From NCBI GenBank assembly GCA_003242085.1, contig QBML01000043.1, forward strand, positions 1 through 40,038: 40,038 nt of DNA. Reading direction: 5' to 3'. The position numbers were made by a program, and so were the translations under genes. Position 1 is the first letter of the stretch. Each line of letters opens with the position of its first letter. Shown in pieces: positions 31,718 through 39,920 of the stretch. Below the pieces are notes generated by a model. It worked only from the letters and a program-made list of their open reading frames with translations, had not been told where the DNA came from and ran no database searches. The DNA is from Pseudanabaena frigida (GTDB lineage Bacteria > Cyanobacteriota > Cyanobacteriia > Pseudanabaenales > Pseudanabaenaceae).

Positions 31718-33607
31718 CTAACCTTGTCGATAGCGATCGATTAGATTTGGGAGATGGTCAAATCCATCAACACCAATTTGAGCGATGAATTGAGATCGCT
31801 GCTGTTGCAGTAGATTTAAGAAATTTTCTGCACCTAGCTTGCCCTGCAAAATAACGACCAAAGCCGCAGATTGTTGCCATGCTTTACTATGGCGCTGATC
31901 GAGAAGATACATTCCCAAACAAGCATGATGAGTCGCAGTTTCTAGTTGGTTAAGCTGATAGTAAGCTTCACCAAGATAAGCATAGCTGAGGGCTTGTAAA
32001 TCGCGATCGCCGATTTGTTGAGCTAAAGATAAGCCTTTTTCTAGGGCAATCTGCGCTTGGTGTGGCTGCTCGATCGCGACATAGGCAGTTCCTAAACCAG
32101 CCCAACAAAGCGCCTGATTTTGCAAATCGTTGAGTTTCTCTGATAGTTTTTGCCCACGTTCCAAATGACTAATTGGCGATTCTAGTTCCTCTGGAGTTAC
32201 AGATTCTTGGTGTCGCGCGATCATCACTTCGCTATAGCCCAAGTTAGCCAGAGCATTAGCTTCACCTTGGCGATCTCCATTCTGTCGCGCCAAGATCACT
32301 GCTCTTTGAGCAGAGGATTCACTCATACTAAAGTCTTTTTGATGTAGGCTAATTCGACTGAGATGATTGAGATTAGCAATTTCACAGCGTTGATCGCCCA
32401 CCTCACGGGCAAGACTTAAAGCTTCTTGATGCAAGGCGATCGCTTGTTTATGATGTCCCATCCAAGCTTGGGAATAACCTAACACCGTCAAAATTCGTGC
32501 TTTCTCTTGAGTGTTTTCTGATTCCTTAAGTGGCTGATCGAGGTAGTTAATAGTCTCGCGAAAACTCTCCCCTGAAAAGGATGCGAATACACCTCCATAG
32601 AGGGGAAAGTTCTCACGTTGAGCAAAAGTCCGTAGAGTCTGTAAACTAATCCGAAAACAGATTTTCGCGAGATATTGGCGATCGCGATCAGATAATTGTT
32701 GGGCTTTTTGGAATCCACTGCTGAGTTCACCCCAGATCATGGCAAATGCCACAAAGGTGACACCTGTCATATGCAGCCCCGCTCTAGCATCATAGGGTTG
32801 TTGATCGAACCATCGCACTAATCCATTTTGTAAATATCGCAATAGAATTGAAAGCTCTACCCAAGCACTCAGATCGATACTTCTTTGGGCTTGCGCGATC
32901 GCTGCTGCTGATTGATTGAGAGCTTGCCCTGCAAATAGCTCTTTTGGTAAAGGACTACTAATCTGTTGCGCCCAACTATGCCACGGGCCAGCAACTTTAG
33001 AGCGCTCAAATCCTACTTGTCGCTGTGGTTCGTATAGCCAACTTACGAGGGAACCTTCTAATAGGTCAAAGGATGCCAAGCCACGAGTTAATCCACTTGC
33101 AAACTGGCGAAGTTCAAAAGCTGTGGAATCATCGGGCAGAGTTTCAGCTGTCTTTTGGCATAATTGGGCTAATAGTTGAATGTGTTGGCGTTCAAAAACT
33201 GGCGTATGGTTGGGGTCAAGAACTTGAATTAAAGTCAATAGACGATCTTGAGTTTCGGCATTGAGAATTGTTTGTAAACCTCTAGTGCAAGTATCCTGAA
33301 CTTGATAGTTGTTTTGCCACTGTTCCCATGCATCTTTAAGGATTTTCATGGCACGGAGATTTTGAGTTGCCTTTGCCTGTTTTACCACGTCGGTTTGGGC
33401 ATCAAAGTTTGACTGAAGCGCGTTAGCATGTTCTTCTAAAGCACGTTCAAATATTTCCCCTGTTCCCGCTTCTAAACTCTCGCTGAGAATGCGATAGACA
33501 TGTTCCTTTGATAGCAATTTGCCATTATTTATGTTGATAATTATCCGCTCAACAAAAATAAGATACCGTTCGCGTGTTGTTAAAGGTTTGCTTTCTGAAT
33601 CCGACAT
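31718..33607 (-). CDS. TPR repeat protein
   Basis: A 629-residue soluble protein. The first 350 residues form a helical region that I cannot assign. From about residue 370 to 600 there are at least five tetratricopeptide repeats, for example ARILTVLGYSQAWMGHHKQA, CEIANLNHLSRISLHQKDFS, GEANALANLGYSEVMIARHQ, NQALCWAGLGTAYVAIEQPH and LQALSYAYLGEAYYQLNQLE. TPRs bind other proteins. It lies 73 bases downstream of a Ser/Thr kinase gene on the same strand, so it may be a partner or substrate of that kinase; this is inference from position. Confidence 0.8.
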   Translation of the reverse strand: MSDSESKPLTTRERYLIFVERIIININNGKLLSKEHVYRILSESLEAGTGEIFERALEEHANALQSNFDAQTDVVKQAKATQNLRAMKILKDAWEQWQNNYQVQDTCTRGLQTILNAETQDRLLTLIQVLDPNHTPVFERQHIQLLAQLCQKTAETLPDDSTAFELRQFASGLTRGLASFDLLEGSLVSWLYEPQRQVGFERSKVAGPWHSWAQQISSPLPKELFAGQALNQSAAAIAQAQRSIDLSAWVELSILLRYLQNGLVRWFDQQPYDARAGLHMTGVTFVAFAMIWGELSSGFQKAQQLSDRDRQYLAKICFRISLQTLRTFAQRENFPLYGGVFASFSGESFRETINYLDQPLKESENTQEKARILTVLGYSQAWMGHHKQAIALHQEALSLAREVGDQRCEIANLNHLSRISLHQKDFSMSESSAQRAVILARQNGDRQGEANALANLGYSEVMIARHQESVTPEELESPISHLERGQKLSEKLNDLQNQALCWAGLGTAYVAIEQPHQAQIALEKGLSLAQQIGDRDLQALSYAYLGEAYYQLNQLETATHHACLGMYLLDQRHSKAWQQSAALVVILQGKLGAENFLNLLQQQRSQFIAQIGVDGFDHLPNLIDRYRQG

Positions 33608-33648
33608 ATCAGTTTAATTAGTTTTTAATATCGCCAGTATACTTGACA

Positions 33649-33668
33649 GGGCTTCGACTTCGCTCAGC
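33649..33668. repeat. Family C short repeat
   Basis: GGGCTTCGACTTCGCTCAGC in the 73-base gap between the kinase stop and the TPR gene start, identical in its centre to the copy at 36848-36866. Confidence 0.6.
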
Positions 33669-33680
33669 AAGCAATCCAAA

Positions 33681-35090
33681 TCAATGTCGCGATCGCCATG
33701 TTTCTAAAAAGTCATTAATTTCTTGCAGTAACCATTCTTTTTCAACCCGACTCAAACCATCGCCAAATTTATGAGAATAAACTCCTTGATTGAGACATAA
33801 CCGCATCACAGGCTGATTGTTCACCTCGTAAGAACTCTTCATCTCAACTTGTCGTAAATCTTTGGTTTTGCCGTTTACTTGACGGTTCACTCCTAAAATA
33901 TCCCAATCAATCCGAAAAGTGCGATCGCCAATTACTAAACGAACTTTGCCGAAAACAATTGATAAACTTGTATAAGCAATCCCAATTCCAACCACCCAAA
34001 ATGGAATCGAGAACAGGGCGAAAAATCCAGCCCTGAATGCTAGTGATGTCCAAAACAGTAGAAATCCATTCCAAAAAATTGCAAAAAGGAGTAAGCTTAC
34101 TCCTTCGCCACGCCATCCCGCAGGTGGAATATCAATTTCTAGAGCGACATCAGTTTTTTTGAGTTCAATTCGACTGCCTAAAGGCTTGGTAAAAGGATAT
34201 CTGGCAATTGGGGGATCGCCTGTTTGACTATTCAAGCGATTGGCTTCAAGCGCCATAATCCGACTTTCGAGTGATGGCATTTTGTCATTCTGTAAAACTT
34301 TTAGAGATTGACTGGCACTGCTGAAGCGATCTTCGAGCGCTGGCTCGATCATTTTTTCCAGCCAATCAGCAAAACTAGGTGAGACAGACACCGAATCTCG
34401 AAAGCTAATCTTGAATCTAATTTCAGGTAAATCGGTTGGCGATCGCCCCGTTAACAAAAATAAAATTGTCGCCCCTAGCGCATATAAATCGGTTGCGGGA
34501 ACGGATCTACCTCGATATTGTTCGGGAGGCATATAGCCATAAGTGCCGACAAAAGTACTACCGCCGACTTGGGTGCTGCGATAGGTGTCTTGAACTGCGC
34601 CAAAATCAACCAGTGCAATTTTGCGGTTCGGTTGCAGAATAATGTTTTGGGGCTTGATGTCGCGATGAATGACTGGTGGTTTGAGTTCGTGTAGATAAAT
34701 CAACACATTTAGAACTTGCTCGGCAATTTCTTTGATATCTGCTTCACTGCCATGCCAACCGTTAGCAATTTCCTGCGCGAGCGATCGCCCTTCTACTAAC
34801 TGCTGCACGATATAAAAGTCGCGATCGCGATCGCGATCGATTTGAAAATAGTCCAGATAACGTGGAATCGCAGGATGATTGAGTTGCGCCAGAACCTTAG
34901 CTTCACGCTCAAATAATTCTAGTGTTTTCCATTCATTTATGCGTCGAAAAGATAAAGCTTTAAGAGCAACGCGATCACTTGATTGCAGATCCTCAGCAGC
35001 ATAGGTAGTCCCAATGCCCCCTTGTCCAAGAACACTAACAATGCGGTATCGTCCTCGAACAATTTCTCCGATTTCATGCAGTTCTAGCAC
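33681..35090 (-). CDS. Membrane Ser/Thr protein kinase
   Basis: A 469-residue Hanks-type kinase. The kinase domain (about residues 12-260) has LGQGGIGTTYAAEDL, the Lys in RVALKALSF, HRDIKPQNIIL (near 142), VDFGAVQDT and GTYGYMPPEQYRGR with ATDLYALGATILFLLTG, so it should be active. A linker follows, then two membrane segments (about 330-378, LLLFAIFWNGFLLFW and FSIPFWVVGIGIAYTSLSIV) and a cytoplasmic tail of about 90 residues. The start is GTG (MLELHEIGEIVRGRYRI). It lies between the MocR regulator upstream and the TPR gene downstream. Confidence 0.93.
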   Translation of the reverse strand: MLELHEIGEIVRGRYRIVSVLGQGGIGTTYAAEDLQSSDRVALKALSFRRINEWKTLELFEREAKVLAQLNHPAIPRYLDYFQIDRDRDRDFYIVQQLVEGRSLAQEIANGWHGSEADIKEIAEQVLNVLIYLHELKPPVIHRDIKPQNIILQPNRKIALVDFGAVQDTYRSTQVGGSTFVGTYGYMPPEQYRGRSVPATDLYALGATILFLLTGRSPTDLPEIRFKISFRDSVSVSPSFADWLEKMIEPALEDRFSSASQSLKVLQNDKMPSLESRIMALEANRLNSQTGDPPIARYPFTKPLGSRIELKKTDVALEIDIPPAGWRGEGVSLLLFAIFWNGFLLFWTSLAFRAGFFALFSIPFWVVGIGIAYTSLSIVFGKVRLVIGDRTFRIDWDILGVNRQVNGKTKDLRQVEMKSSYEVNNQPVMRLCLNQGVYSHKFGDGLSRVEKEWLLQEINDFLETWRSRH

Positions 35091-35162
35091 CGACTTTTTC
35101 CCATCATTGCTATGCTTAATGTCCCTATTCTATCGCTAGGACGGCTAGTGAGACCCAAGAAA

Positions 35163-36617
35163 TTAGACATTCTGAAGATTTTGTTTGAGGATATTTCCTA
35201 ATATTGCAATGCCGCGATCGATATCTTCTAGGGATTGTGAGAAATTGAGACGAAATGCTGGATAGCCTTGACCATCTGGGAAAAACAGTTTACCGCGACC
35301 AATTAGAACCTTTTGCGCTGCCGCTTGCTGACCGATTAATTGCATTGGTGTGCTATTCGGAAGCTGCACCCAGATAAATAGACCACCTTGAGGAACAGTC
35401 CACCGCACCGAAGCTGGGAAATGTTGCTCCATTGCTTGCAGCATCCGATCGTGCCGCTGGTGATTGATGGCACGAAGATGATTGAGATGACGGCGATAAT
35501 GTCCCGAAGCAATATATTCGCTAGCGATCGCCTGAGTTACCGTCGATACATGCAAATCATGCAGTAGTTTAATCTCGACTAGATCTTGATAATGCTTGCC
35601 AGTTGACACCATATAGCCTAATCGCAGACCTGGCATTAGCGTTTTGGAGAAAGTGCCAATGTAAGTTACTAAATCGCTCCGATCTAAAACCTTGAGCGGT
35701 GGTGGTGCTGGCTCAAAGTTCAATCCTTCATAGGCGTTATCTTCCAAAATTGGACAGTTGTATTTCTCCGCTAGAGATATTAACTCACGACGATGGGATT
35801 GAGATGTCGTGATTCCTGTAGGATTATGCAGAGTACTAACTGTGTAGATTAATTTCGGTTGGTGACTGCGGAGATACTGGCTGAGCAATTCCAGATTCAT
35901 ACCATCCTTCTGCATGGGAATACCAATAGTTCTAATTCCCATTTTTTCGAGAATCGCGATCGCTCCGTGATATGTTGGACTCTCCAAAATCACCCAATCT
36001 CCTGCTTGGAGATAGTACTGAAATGCTAGTGATAATGCTTGTTTTGAGCCATTAGTGATAATCAGATTGTCTGCTGATACTTCCAACCCTAGCTTCCAAG
36101 CGAGCATTTGCGCTAGTTGCTTACGAAGCGTAAATTGACCTTGCGGCGCGTCATAACTAAATAGTACATCTGCCATCTGACTCATCGCTCTTCGGGCAAT
36201 TTTGGCGAGATCTTCTAGCCCTGATGGACGGGGAAATCCAGAAGTAAAGTCGATCACGTCTGGGTCTGACTGAGCTTGTAGAGAACTCATATATTGATCG
36301 AAAAAGGACTCTCCCCATTTACTGGAGATTACTACTTCTTGCTCTGGCTCTAACGTAGAGCTACGTTCTGGCGAGGGCACAAAATTGTTAACAAAGTATC
36401 CAGCACCTTGTTTCGCAGAAACCAAACCATCTGCTTCTAGAACGCTATAGGCTTCGATTACTGTCAGTTTATTTACCTGTACACTTTCAGCAAGGGAGCG
36501 AATCGAAGGCAACTGCTCGCCAGGTTGTAGCGATCCTGATGTAATCAAATGACTAATGCGATCGCGAATTTGTAGATAGATCGGCTCTTGAGCTGCTCGA
36601 TTTAAGGGGATTCTCAT
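35163..36617 (-). CDS. MocR-type GntR/aminotransferase regulator
   Basis: A 484-residue fusion of a GntR winged-helix domain (about 1-75: IYLQIRDRISHLITSGSLQP, LPSIRSLAESVQVNKLTVIE) and a fold-type I aminotransferase domain (about 110-480). The PLP lysine is in IGTFSKTLMPGLRLGYM near residue 323; TNGSKQALSLAFQYYLQAGD, PTYHGAIAILEK, STLHNPTGITTS and EDNAYEGLNFEP are also typical. MocR proteins sense PLP or an amino compound and regulate a nearby gene; a subset act as aminotransferases. The neighbour on the other side is a small unknown gene. The start is ATG. Confidence 0.92.
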   Translation of the reverse strand: MRIPLNRAAQEPIYLQIRDRISHLITSGSLQPGEQLPSIRSLAESVQVNKLTVIEAYSVLEADGLVSAKQGAGYFVNNFVPSPERSSTLEPEQEVVISSKWGESFFDQYMSSLQAQSDPDVIDFTSGFPRPSGLEDLAKIARRAMSQMADVLFSYDAPQGQFTLRKQLAQMLAWKLGLEVSADNLIITNGSKQALSLAFQYYLQAGDWVILESPTYHGAIAILEKMGIRTIGIPMQKDGMNLELLSQYLRSHQPKLIYTVSTLHNPTGITTSQSHRRELISLAEKYNCPILEDNAYEGLNFEPAPPPLKVLDRSDLVTYIGTFSKTLMPGLRLGYMVSTGKHYQDLVEIKLLHDLHVSTVTQAIASEYIASGHYRRHLNHLRAINHQRHDRMLQAMEQHFPASVRWTVPQGGLFIWVQLPNSTPMQLIGQQAAAQKVLIGRGKLFFPDGQGYPAFRLNFSQSLEDIDRGIAILGNILKQNLQNV

Positions 36618-36786
36618 AGGGCAAGCACCACTGAGATAGTGAGAGCAGTATATCGCGATCGCTCATCAACTTACCTAGTACAGTTTTCTTAAGTTTTACT
36701 AGAACAGTTAAATATTTCTACAACTGTACTAGCAAAAGTAATCAAATCTGTACCTTCTTAAATTTCTAACCAAAAGATAAAAATAA

Positions 36787-36928
36787 TATAGCAATCCGAA
36801 ATGATTTGAATTTTAGATAAGGCTTCGACTTCTCTTCGAGAAGTTAAGGGCTTCGACTTCGCTCAGCCATCAGTTTACTTTGGCAGAGCGAAGTCGAAGC
36901 CTCTCATATCTCATTTAGTATTGCTATA
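36787..36928. repeat. Composite family C element with ATTGCTATA ends
   Basis: The stretch is bounded by TATAGCAAT (36787-36795) and ATTGCTATA (36920-36928). Inside, GCTTCGACTTCGCTC (36850-36864) has its exact complement at 36886-36900, and a third, partial copy (GGCTTCGACTTCTCTTCGAG) begins at 36821. It could fold as one large hairpin. It lies in the 347-base gap between the MocR gene and the 75-residue gene; the rest of the gap holds TA-rich bases and no gene. Confidence 0.7.
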
Positions 36929-36964
36929 AATATCAACTGTTCGCAATTAATTGGTAGAGACATC

Positions 36965-37192
36965 ATGCGAATCTCCTTTATTTCAAATAATTTTTGGGAT
37001 GCTCTTGTTAAGGCGTTCCAAAATTTAGCTCAAACAACTTTTAATCAAAGTGACGAAGTTAGAGTTTGGCAAAAAACAGACCGATTTGGAAATGCTTACT
37101 GGTGCGTTTACGATCCCAAGACTGGACGTTCCGCTCACTTTGGCTCCGAAGTGGAAGTAATGAGTTGGATTGAAACTCACTATTACTTCTAA
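36965..37192 (+). CDS. Small conserved-looking protein, unknown
   Basis: A 75-residue protein that I do not recognise. The second half, EVRVWQKTDRFGNAYWCVYD followed by PKTGRSAHFGSEVEVMSWIE, looks like a small beta-hairpin plus helix with many aromatic residues, similar in feel to other small cyanobacterial proteins. No signal peptide. The ATG start is acceptable, without a clear ribosome binding site. It precedes the glutathione transferase gene by 98 bases. Confidence 0.65.
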   Translation: MRISFISNNFWDALVKAFQNLAQTTFNQSDEVRVWQKTDRFGNAYWCVYDPKTGRSAHFGSEVEVMSWIETHYYF

Positions 37193-37290
37193 GGCGTGAC
37201 AGATTGTAATTGCTAGCAACAAATTACAATCTGCCATGGGTCTTTAGCGATCGCATTAGAATAGAGGGGAATCTTACGAGTCATAAATCA

Positions 37291-37989
37291 ATGATTGAGC
37301 TCTACTATTGGCCCACCCCAAACGGTCATAAAGTTACTATCTTTTTGGAAGAAGCAGAACTAGAGTACGAAATTCTCCCCATCGATATTCGGGTTGGCGA
37401 TCAATTCAAGCCAGAATTTCTCAAGATATCACCTAACAACCGAATGCCCGCGATCGTCGATCGCCATCCAGTAGATGCAGGATCGGCGATATCCGTATTT
37501 GAATCTGGCGCAATTTTGCAATATCTTGCGGAAAAAACAGGAAAGTTTTTGCCAGCTAATTTGCGCGATCGCATAGCTGTAATGGAATGGCTATTCTGGC
37601 AAATGGGTGGCTTAGGACCAATGGCAGGACAAAACCATCACTTTTCTCAATATGCACCCGAAAAAATTCCCTACGCGATCGATCGCTATGTTAAAGAAAC
37701 TAATCGCCTCTATGGAGTTTTAAACCGTCAACTTGAAGGAAAAGATTACATCGTCGGTGCGTACTCAATCGCAGATATGGCTACCTATCCGTGGGTAATG
37801 CTTCATAAACATCAACAGCAAAATATCGAAGACTTTCCGAATATTCAAGCTTGGCTAAAGAGAATCGGCGATCGCCCTGCGGTAATTCGTGCCTATGAGC
37901 AAGCTAAACCCTTTGCAAATCTGCCGACGATTACGGAAGAGAGCAAAAAAATTCTCTTTGGTCAAACTGCGGCAAATTTACAAAAATAG
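37291..37989 (+). CDS. YfcG-like (nu-class) glutathione S-transferase
   Basis: A 232-residue glutathione transferase of the YfcG/nu class, which in E. coli acts as a glutathione-dependent disulfide-bond reductase. The thioredoxin-like half has YYWPTPNGHKVTIFLEEAEL, ISPNNRMPAIVDRHP and FESGAILQYLAEKTGKFL; the helical half has WLFWQMGGLGPMAGQNHHFS and SIADMATYPWVMLHKHQ. Thr and Asn in PTPNGHK are the known nu-class catalytic positions. ATG 37291 matches the family start; an open frame extending 27 codons upstream is not needed. A family B palindrome follows the stop. Confidence 0.95.
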   Translation: MIELYYWPTPNGHKVTIFLEEAELEYEILPIDIRVGDQFKPEFLKISPNNRMPAIVDRHPVDAGSAISVFESGAILQYLAEKTGKFLPANLRDRIAVMEWLFWQMGGLGPMAGQNHHFSQYAPEKIPYAIDRYVKETNRLYGVLNRQLEGKDYIVGAYSIADMATYPWVMLHKHQQQNIEDFPNIQAWLKRIGDRPAVIRAYEQAKPFANLPTITEESKKILFGQTAANLQK

Positions 37990-38000
37990 AGTTGCAATTA

Positions 38001-38063
38001 CCAAACCAAGAAAAATTTTGAAAGCGTGGCGAAGCCACGCTTTCAAAATTTTTCTTGGTTTGG
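38001..38063. terminator. Family B palindrome after the glutathione transferase
   Basis: Perfect 30-bp arms around a GAA loop: outer CCAAACCAAGAAAAATTTTG, core AAGCGTGGC-GAA-GCCACGCTT. It starts 12 bases after the stop. The right flank GGGCGCAAAGCGCTGTAA is the reverse form of the flank at other family B copies. It also lies beyond the stop of the convergent gene at 38087 and can serve both directions. Confidence 0.9.
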
Positions 38064-38086
38064 GTTTGGGCGCAAAGCGCTGTAAA

Positions 38087-39109
38087 TCACAAGTTTTGCA
38101 TATCAAGTTTTAAGAATCGATCTACTGCTTGATACATCCAATAGAGAGGCATCTTTGGATCGGAACTAGTTTTCTGAAATCCTAATGCTCCTGCTAACGC
38201 TGCATAATTAGGATGAATAATTAACGTATACATATCCCAGAGATTTGGAAAATCTTGCTGCATTCTTTGGAGAGTTTGTTGAGAATCGAGCAGCAAACTA
38301 GGTTGAGAGGCTTGACGATATTCACTATCAATTACCCAACTCCGCACAAAAATAGACCGACAAGTTTCATCCCCAGCCAAAGCAATTTGAAATGGATCGA
38401 TGTCAGCAACTTGACTCAGATGCAGCCCTCGACTGGGAGGTTCAAAAAACTTTATTTCAGACTCGCGTTTAGTGGGATAGAAAGCATAAAACCCAACAGG
38501 ATTCTGATTGTCGCTACGACGTAATACCCGCAAACCAGTTGCATATTGACTAGCCCAATCGCGGAGAATATTGGCAATGCGATAGGTGACCGCATCATTA
38601 TTGCGATTGAGCCAGTTGTAGTTGCTAGCTAACAAATTCGCGATCGGAATCGCATCACTACGCGGATCGAAGGCATCGATCGCAAAACCAACATTGCTCT
38701 CTGAACTATCACCCTTGAGCAAATCTGGCAAAGCTTGAATTTTGATCTGGGTGCAGTTGCCATCAAACTGCTTTTGGATTAACCCCAAATCGACTAACTT
38801 GTTGAGCATCATCCCCGCCGAGCGATCGCCCCCACGATCTTTGTCGCTATAAAACACATCTGCGGCTTCCAGACAACTACATTCCACCCATCCTTGCGGA
38901 AAGGATAACTCTGTCATCGGTGGTTTTGGAAGTGCCTTGCGAGATTGGCAATCTTTCAAAAATAAATAGAGCGCCAGTCGCACAAAACAATCAGCTCTGC
39001 GCCTTGTCATTCCTATGCGTCGTAGCAATAAGTCTACATAATAATTTTGTAGTGTGTGTGGAAGCCATTGCTCAAGGGCTTCAGGACGAAATGCTGGCAA
39101 ACTTGACAT
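38087..39109 (-). CDS. Cyanobacterial protein, possible winged helix plus GNAT-like region
   Basis: A 340-residue protein not recognised by name. The first 135 residues (LLLRRIGMTRRRADCFVRLA, FPQGWVECSCLEAADVFYSD, AGMMLNKLVDLGLIQKQFDG) look like a helix-turn-helix or winged-helix module. The second part, with RNNDAVTYRIANILRDWASQ, NPVGFYAFYPTKRESEIKFF, IFVRSWVIDSEYRQASQPSL and LIIHPNYAALAGALGFQKTS, has the rhythm of an acyltransferase-like (GNAT) fold, including a HPNYAALAGALGF stretch resembling its C-terminal motif. Both calls are inference. It is seven bases downstream of the vanW gene and surely co-transcribed. Confidence 0.7.
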   Translation of the reverse strand: MSSLPAFRPEALEQWLPHTLQNYYVDLLLRRIGMTRRRADCFVRLALYLFLKDCQSRKALPKPPMTELSFPQGWVECSCLEAADVFYSDKDRGGDRSAGMMLNKLVDLGLIQKQFDGNCTQIKIQALPDLLKGDSSESNVGFAIDAFDPRSDAIPIANLLASNYNWLNRNNDAVTYRIANILRDWASQYATGLRVLRRSDNQNPVGFYAFYPTKRESEIKFFEPPSRGLHLSQVADIDPFQIALAGDETCRSIFVRSWVIDSEYRQASQPSLLLDSQQTLQRMQQDFPNLWDMYTLIIHPNYAALAGALGFQKTSSDPKMPLYWMYQAVDRFLKLDMQNL

Positions 39110-39116
39110 GTTAATT

Positions 39117-39920
39117 TTAATTGTGAAGATCTGAAAGCGAATATTTGACCTCTGAAAAATTCTTGATCACCAACTCTTCTGTCACAAGGTTTCCAGTGCA
39201 TTTATCAAATATATTTCTCCAAATCTCATTTTTGCGATAATTCTTACCATTTTGCTGCAAAAATTGATGTTTTTTTTCTGTAATGTGATAGGAGTAGTTC
39301 CATTCTTGATCGGTATAAATAGCTCCTTGTAAATAATCTTCTGTTAACCATACTCTAAATTGAAACATGCGATCGGTGGGATTATAAAAGCGTAAACCTA
39401 CATAGTTGTAAAACACGCTTGCACCACTACCAAATGGTAATACTCGCCGATCATCTGGAAATGGATCGAAGCTATGATGATGACGTTCGGCAATTTCTAA
39501 AGGGCTATGCAGAACCATCCAATAAAGAAGATTTGCTAATTGACATAGCCCTCCTCCAACTCCAGTTTTAACTTCCCCTCGTGATAATTGAAGTCCCTCA
39601 ACATATCCTTTCTCAGATGTGGTTTTTCCTAGCAATTTCCAAAAAGAAAAGGTCTCGTTAGGGTTGATTAAAACTCCATCAATTGCTTGTCGAGCAATTT
39701 GAAGATTTATTACTTTGCCTTCTTGTAAGGATGGATCTGAAGCTCCTAGTTTTCTACGGAGAAGAGATTTATGCGCTTTGCACTTATAGGGAAGATTATT
39801 TATCGATTTATCACGGGCAAACTTTTTGGTGCTTAACAAGTCTGATAAATGACGAGCGATCCGCTTTTGACGGACACGAAGATAATATAAACTCGGATGA
39901 ATTTGCGATAGTCTCATCAT
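39117..39920 (-). CDS. VanW family protein
   Basis: A 267-residue VanW family protein. The conserved part spans about residues 75-210: LQIARQAIDGVLINPNETFS, FWKLLGKTTSEKGYVEGLQL, TGVGGGLCQLANLLYWMVLH and HHHSFDPFPDDRRVLPFGSG. VanW occurs in some vancomycin-resistance clusters but its role is unknown, and most relatives have nothing to do with vancomycin. The N-terminus is basic, without a signal peptide. I start it at ATG 39920, preceded by AGGAGATTG; a TTG one codon earlier is also in frame. The remaining bases to the window end (39921-40038) hold the upstream region and no gene. Confidence 0.92.
   Translation of the reverse strand: MMRLSQIHPSLYYLRVRQKRIARHLSDLLSTKKFARDKSINNLPYKCKAHKSLLRRKLGASDPSLQEGKVINLQIARQAIDGVLINPNETFSFWKLLGKTTSEKGYVEGLQLSRGEVKTGVGGGLCQLANLLYWMVLHSPLEIAERHHHSFDPFPDDRRVLPFGSGASVFYNYVGLRFYNPTDRMFQFRVWLTEDYLQGAIYTDQEWNYSYHITEKKHQFLQQNGKNYRKNEIWRNIFDKCTGNLVTEELVIKNFSEVKYSLSDLHN

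Noticed and set aside
34820-34845. Run of overlapping GCGATC units in the kinase gene as a regulatory repeat
   Set aside because: It encodes an in-frame Asp-Arg run (DRDRDRD) and is best explained as local expansion of HIP1-like sequence inside a coding region.
37210-37290. Longer N-terminus for the glutathione transferase
   Set aside because: The YfcG family starts at the equivalent of ATG 37291, and the extension looks non-coding.
41-38063. Spaced palindromes as a CRISPR array
   Set aside because: The repeats are kilobases apart, differ in sequence, and have no regular spacers or cas genes near them.
39117-39920. VanW as evidence of vancomycin resistance
   Set aside because: No vanA/B, vanH, vanX or van two-component genes are nearby; VanW relatives are widespread and of unknown role.
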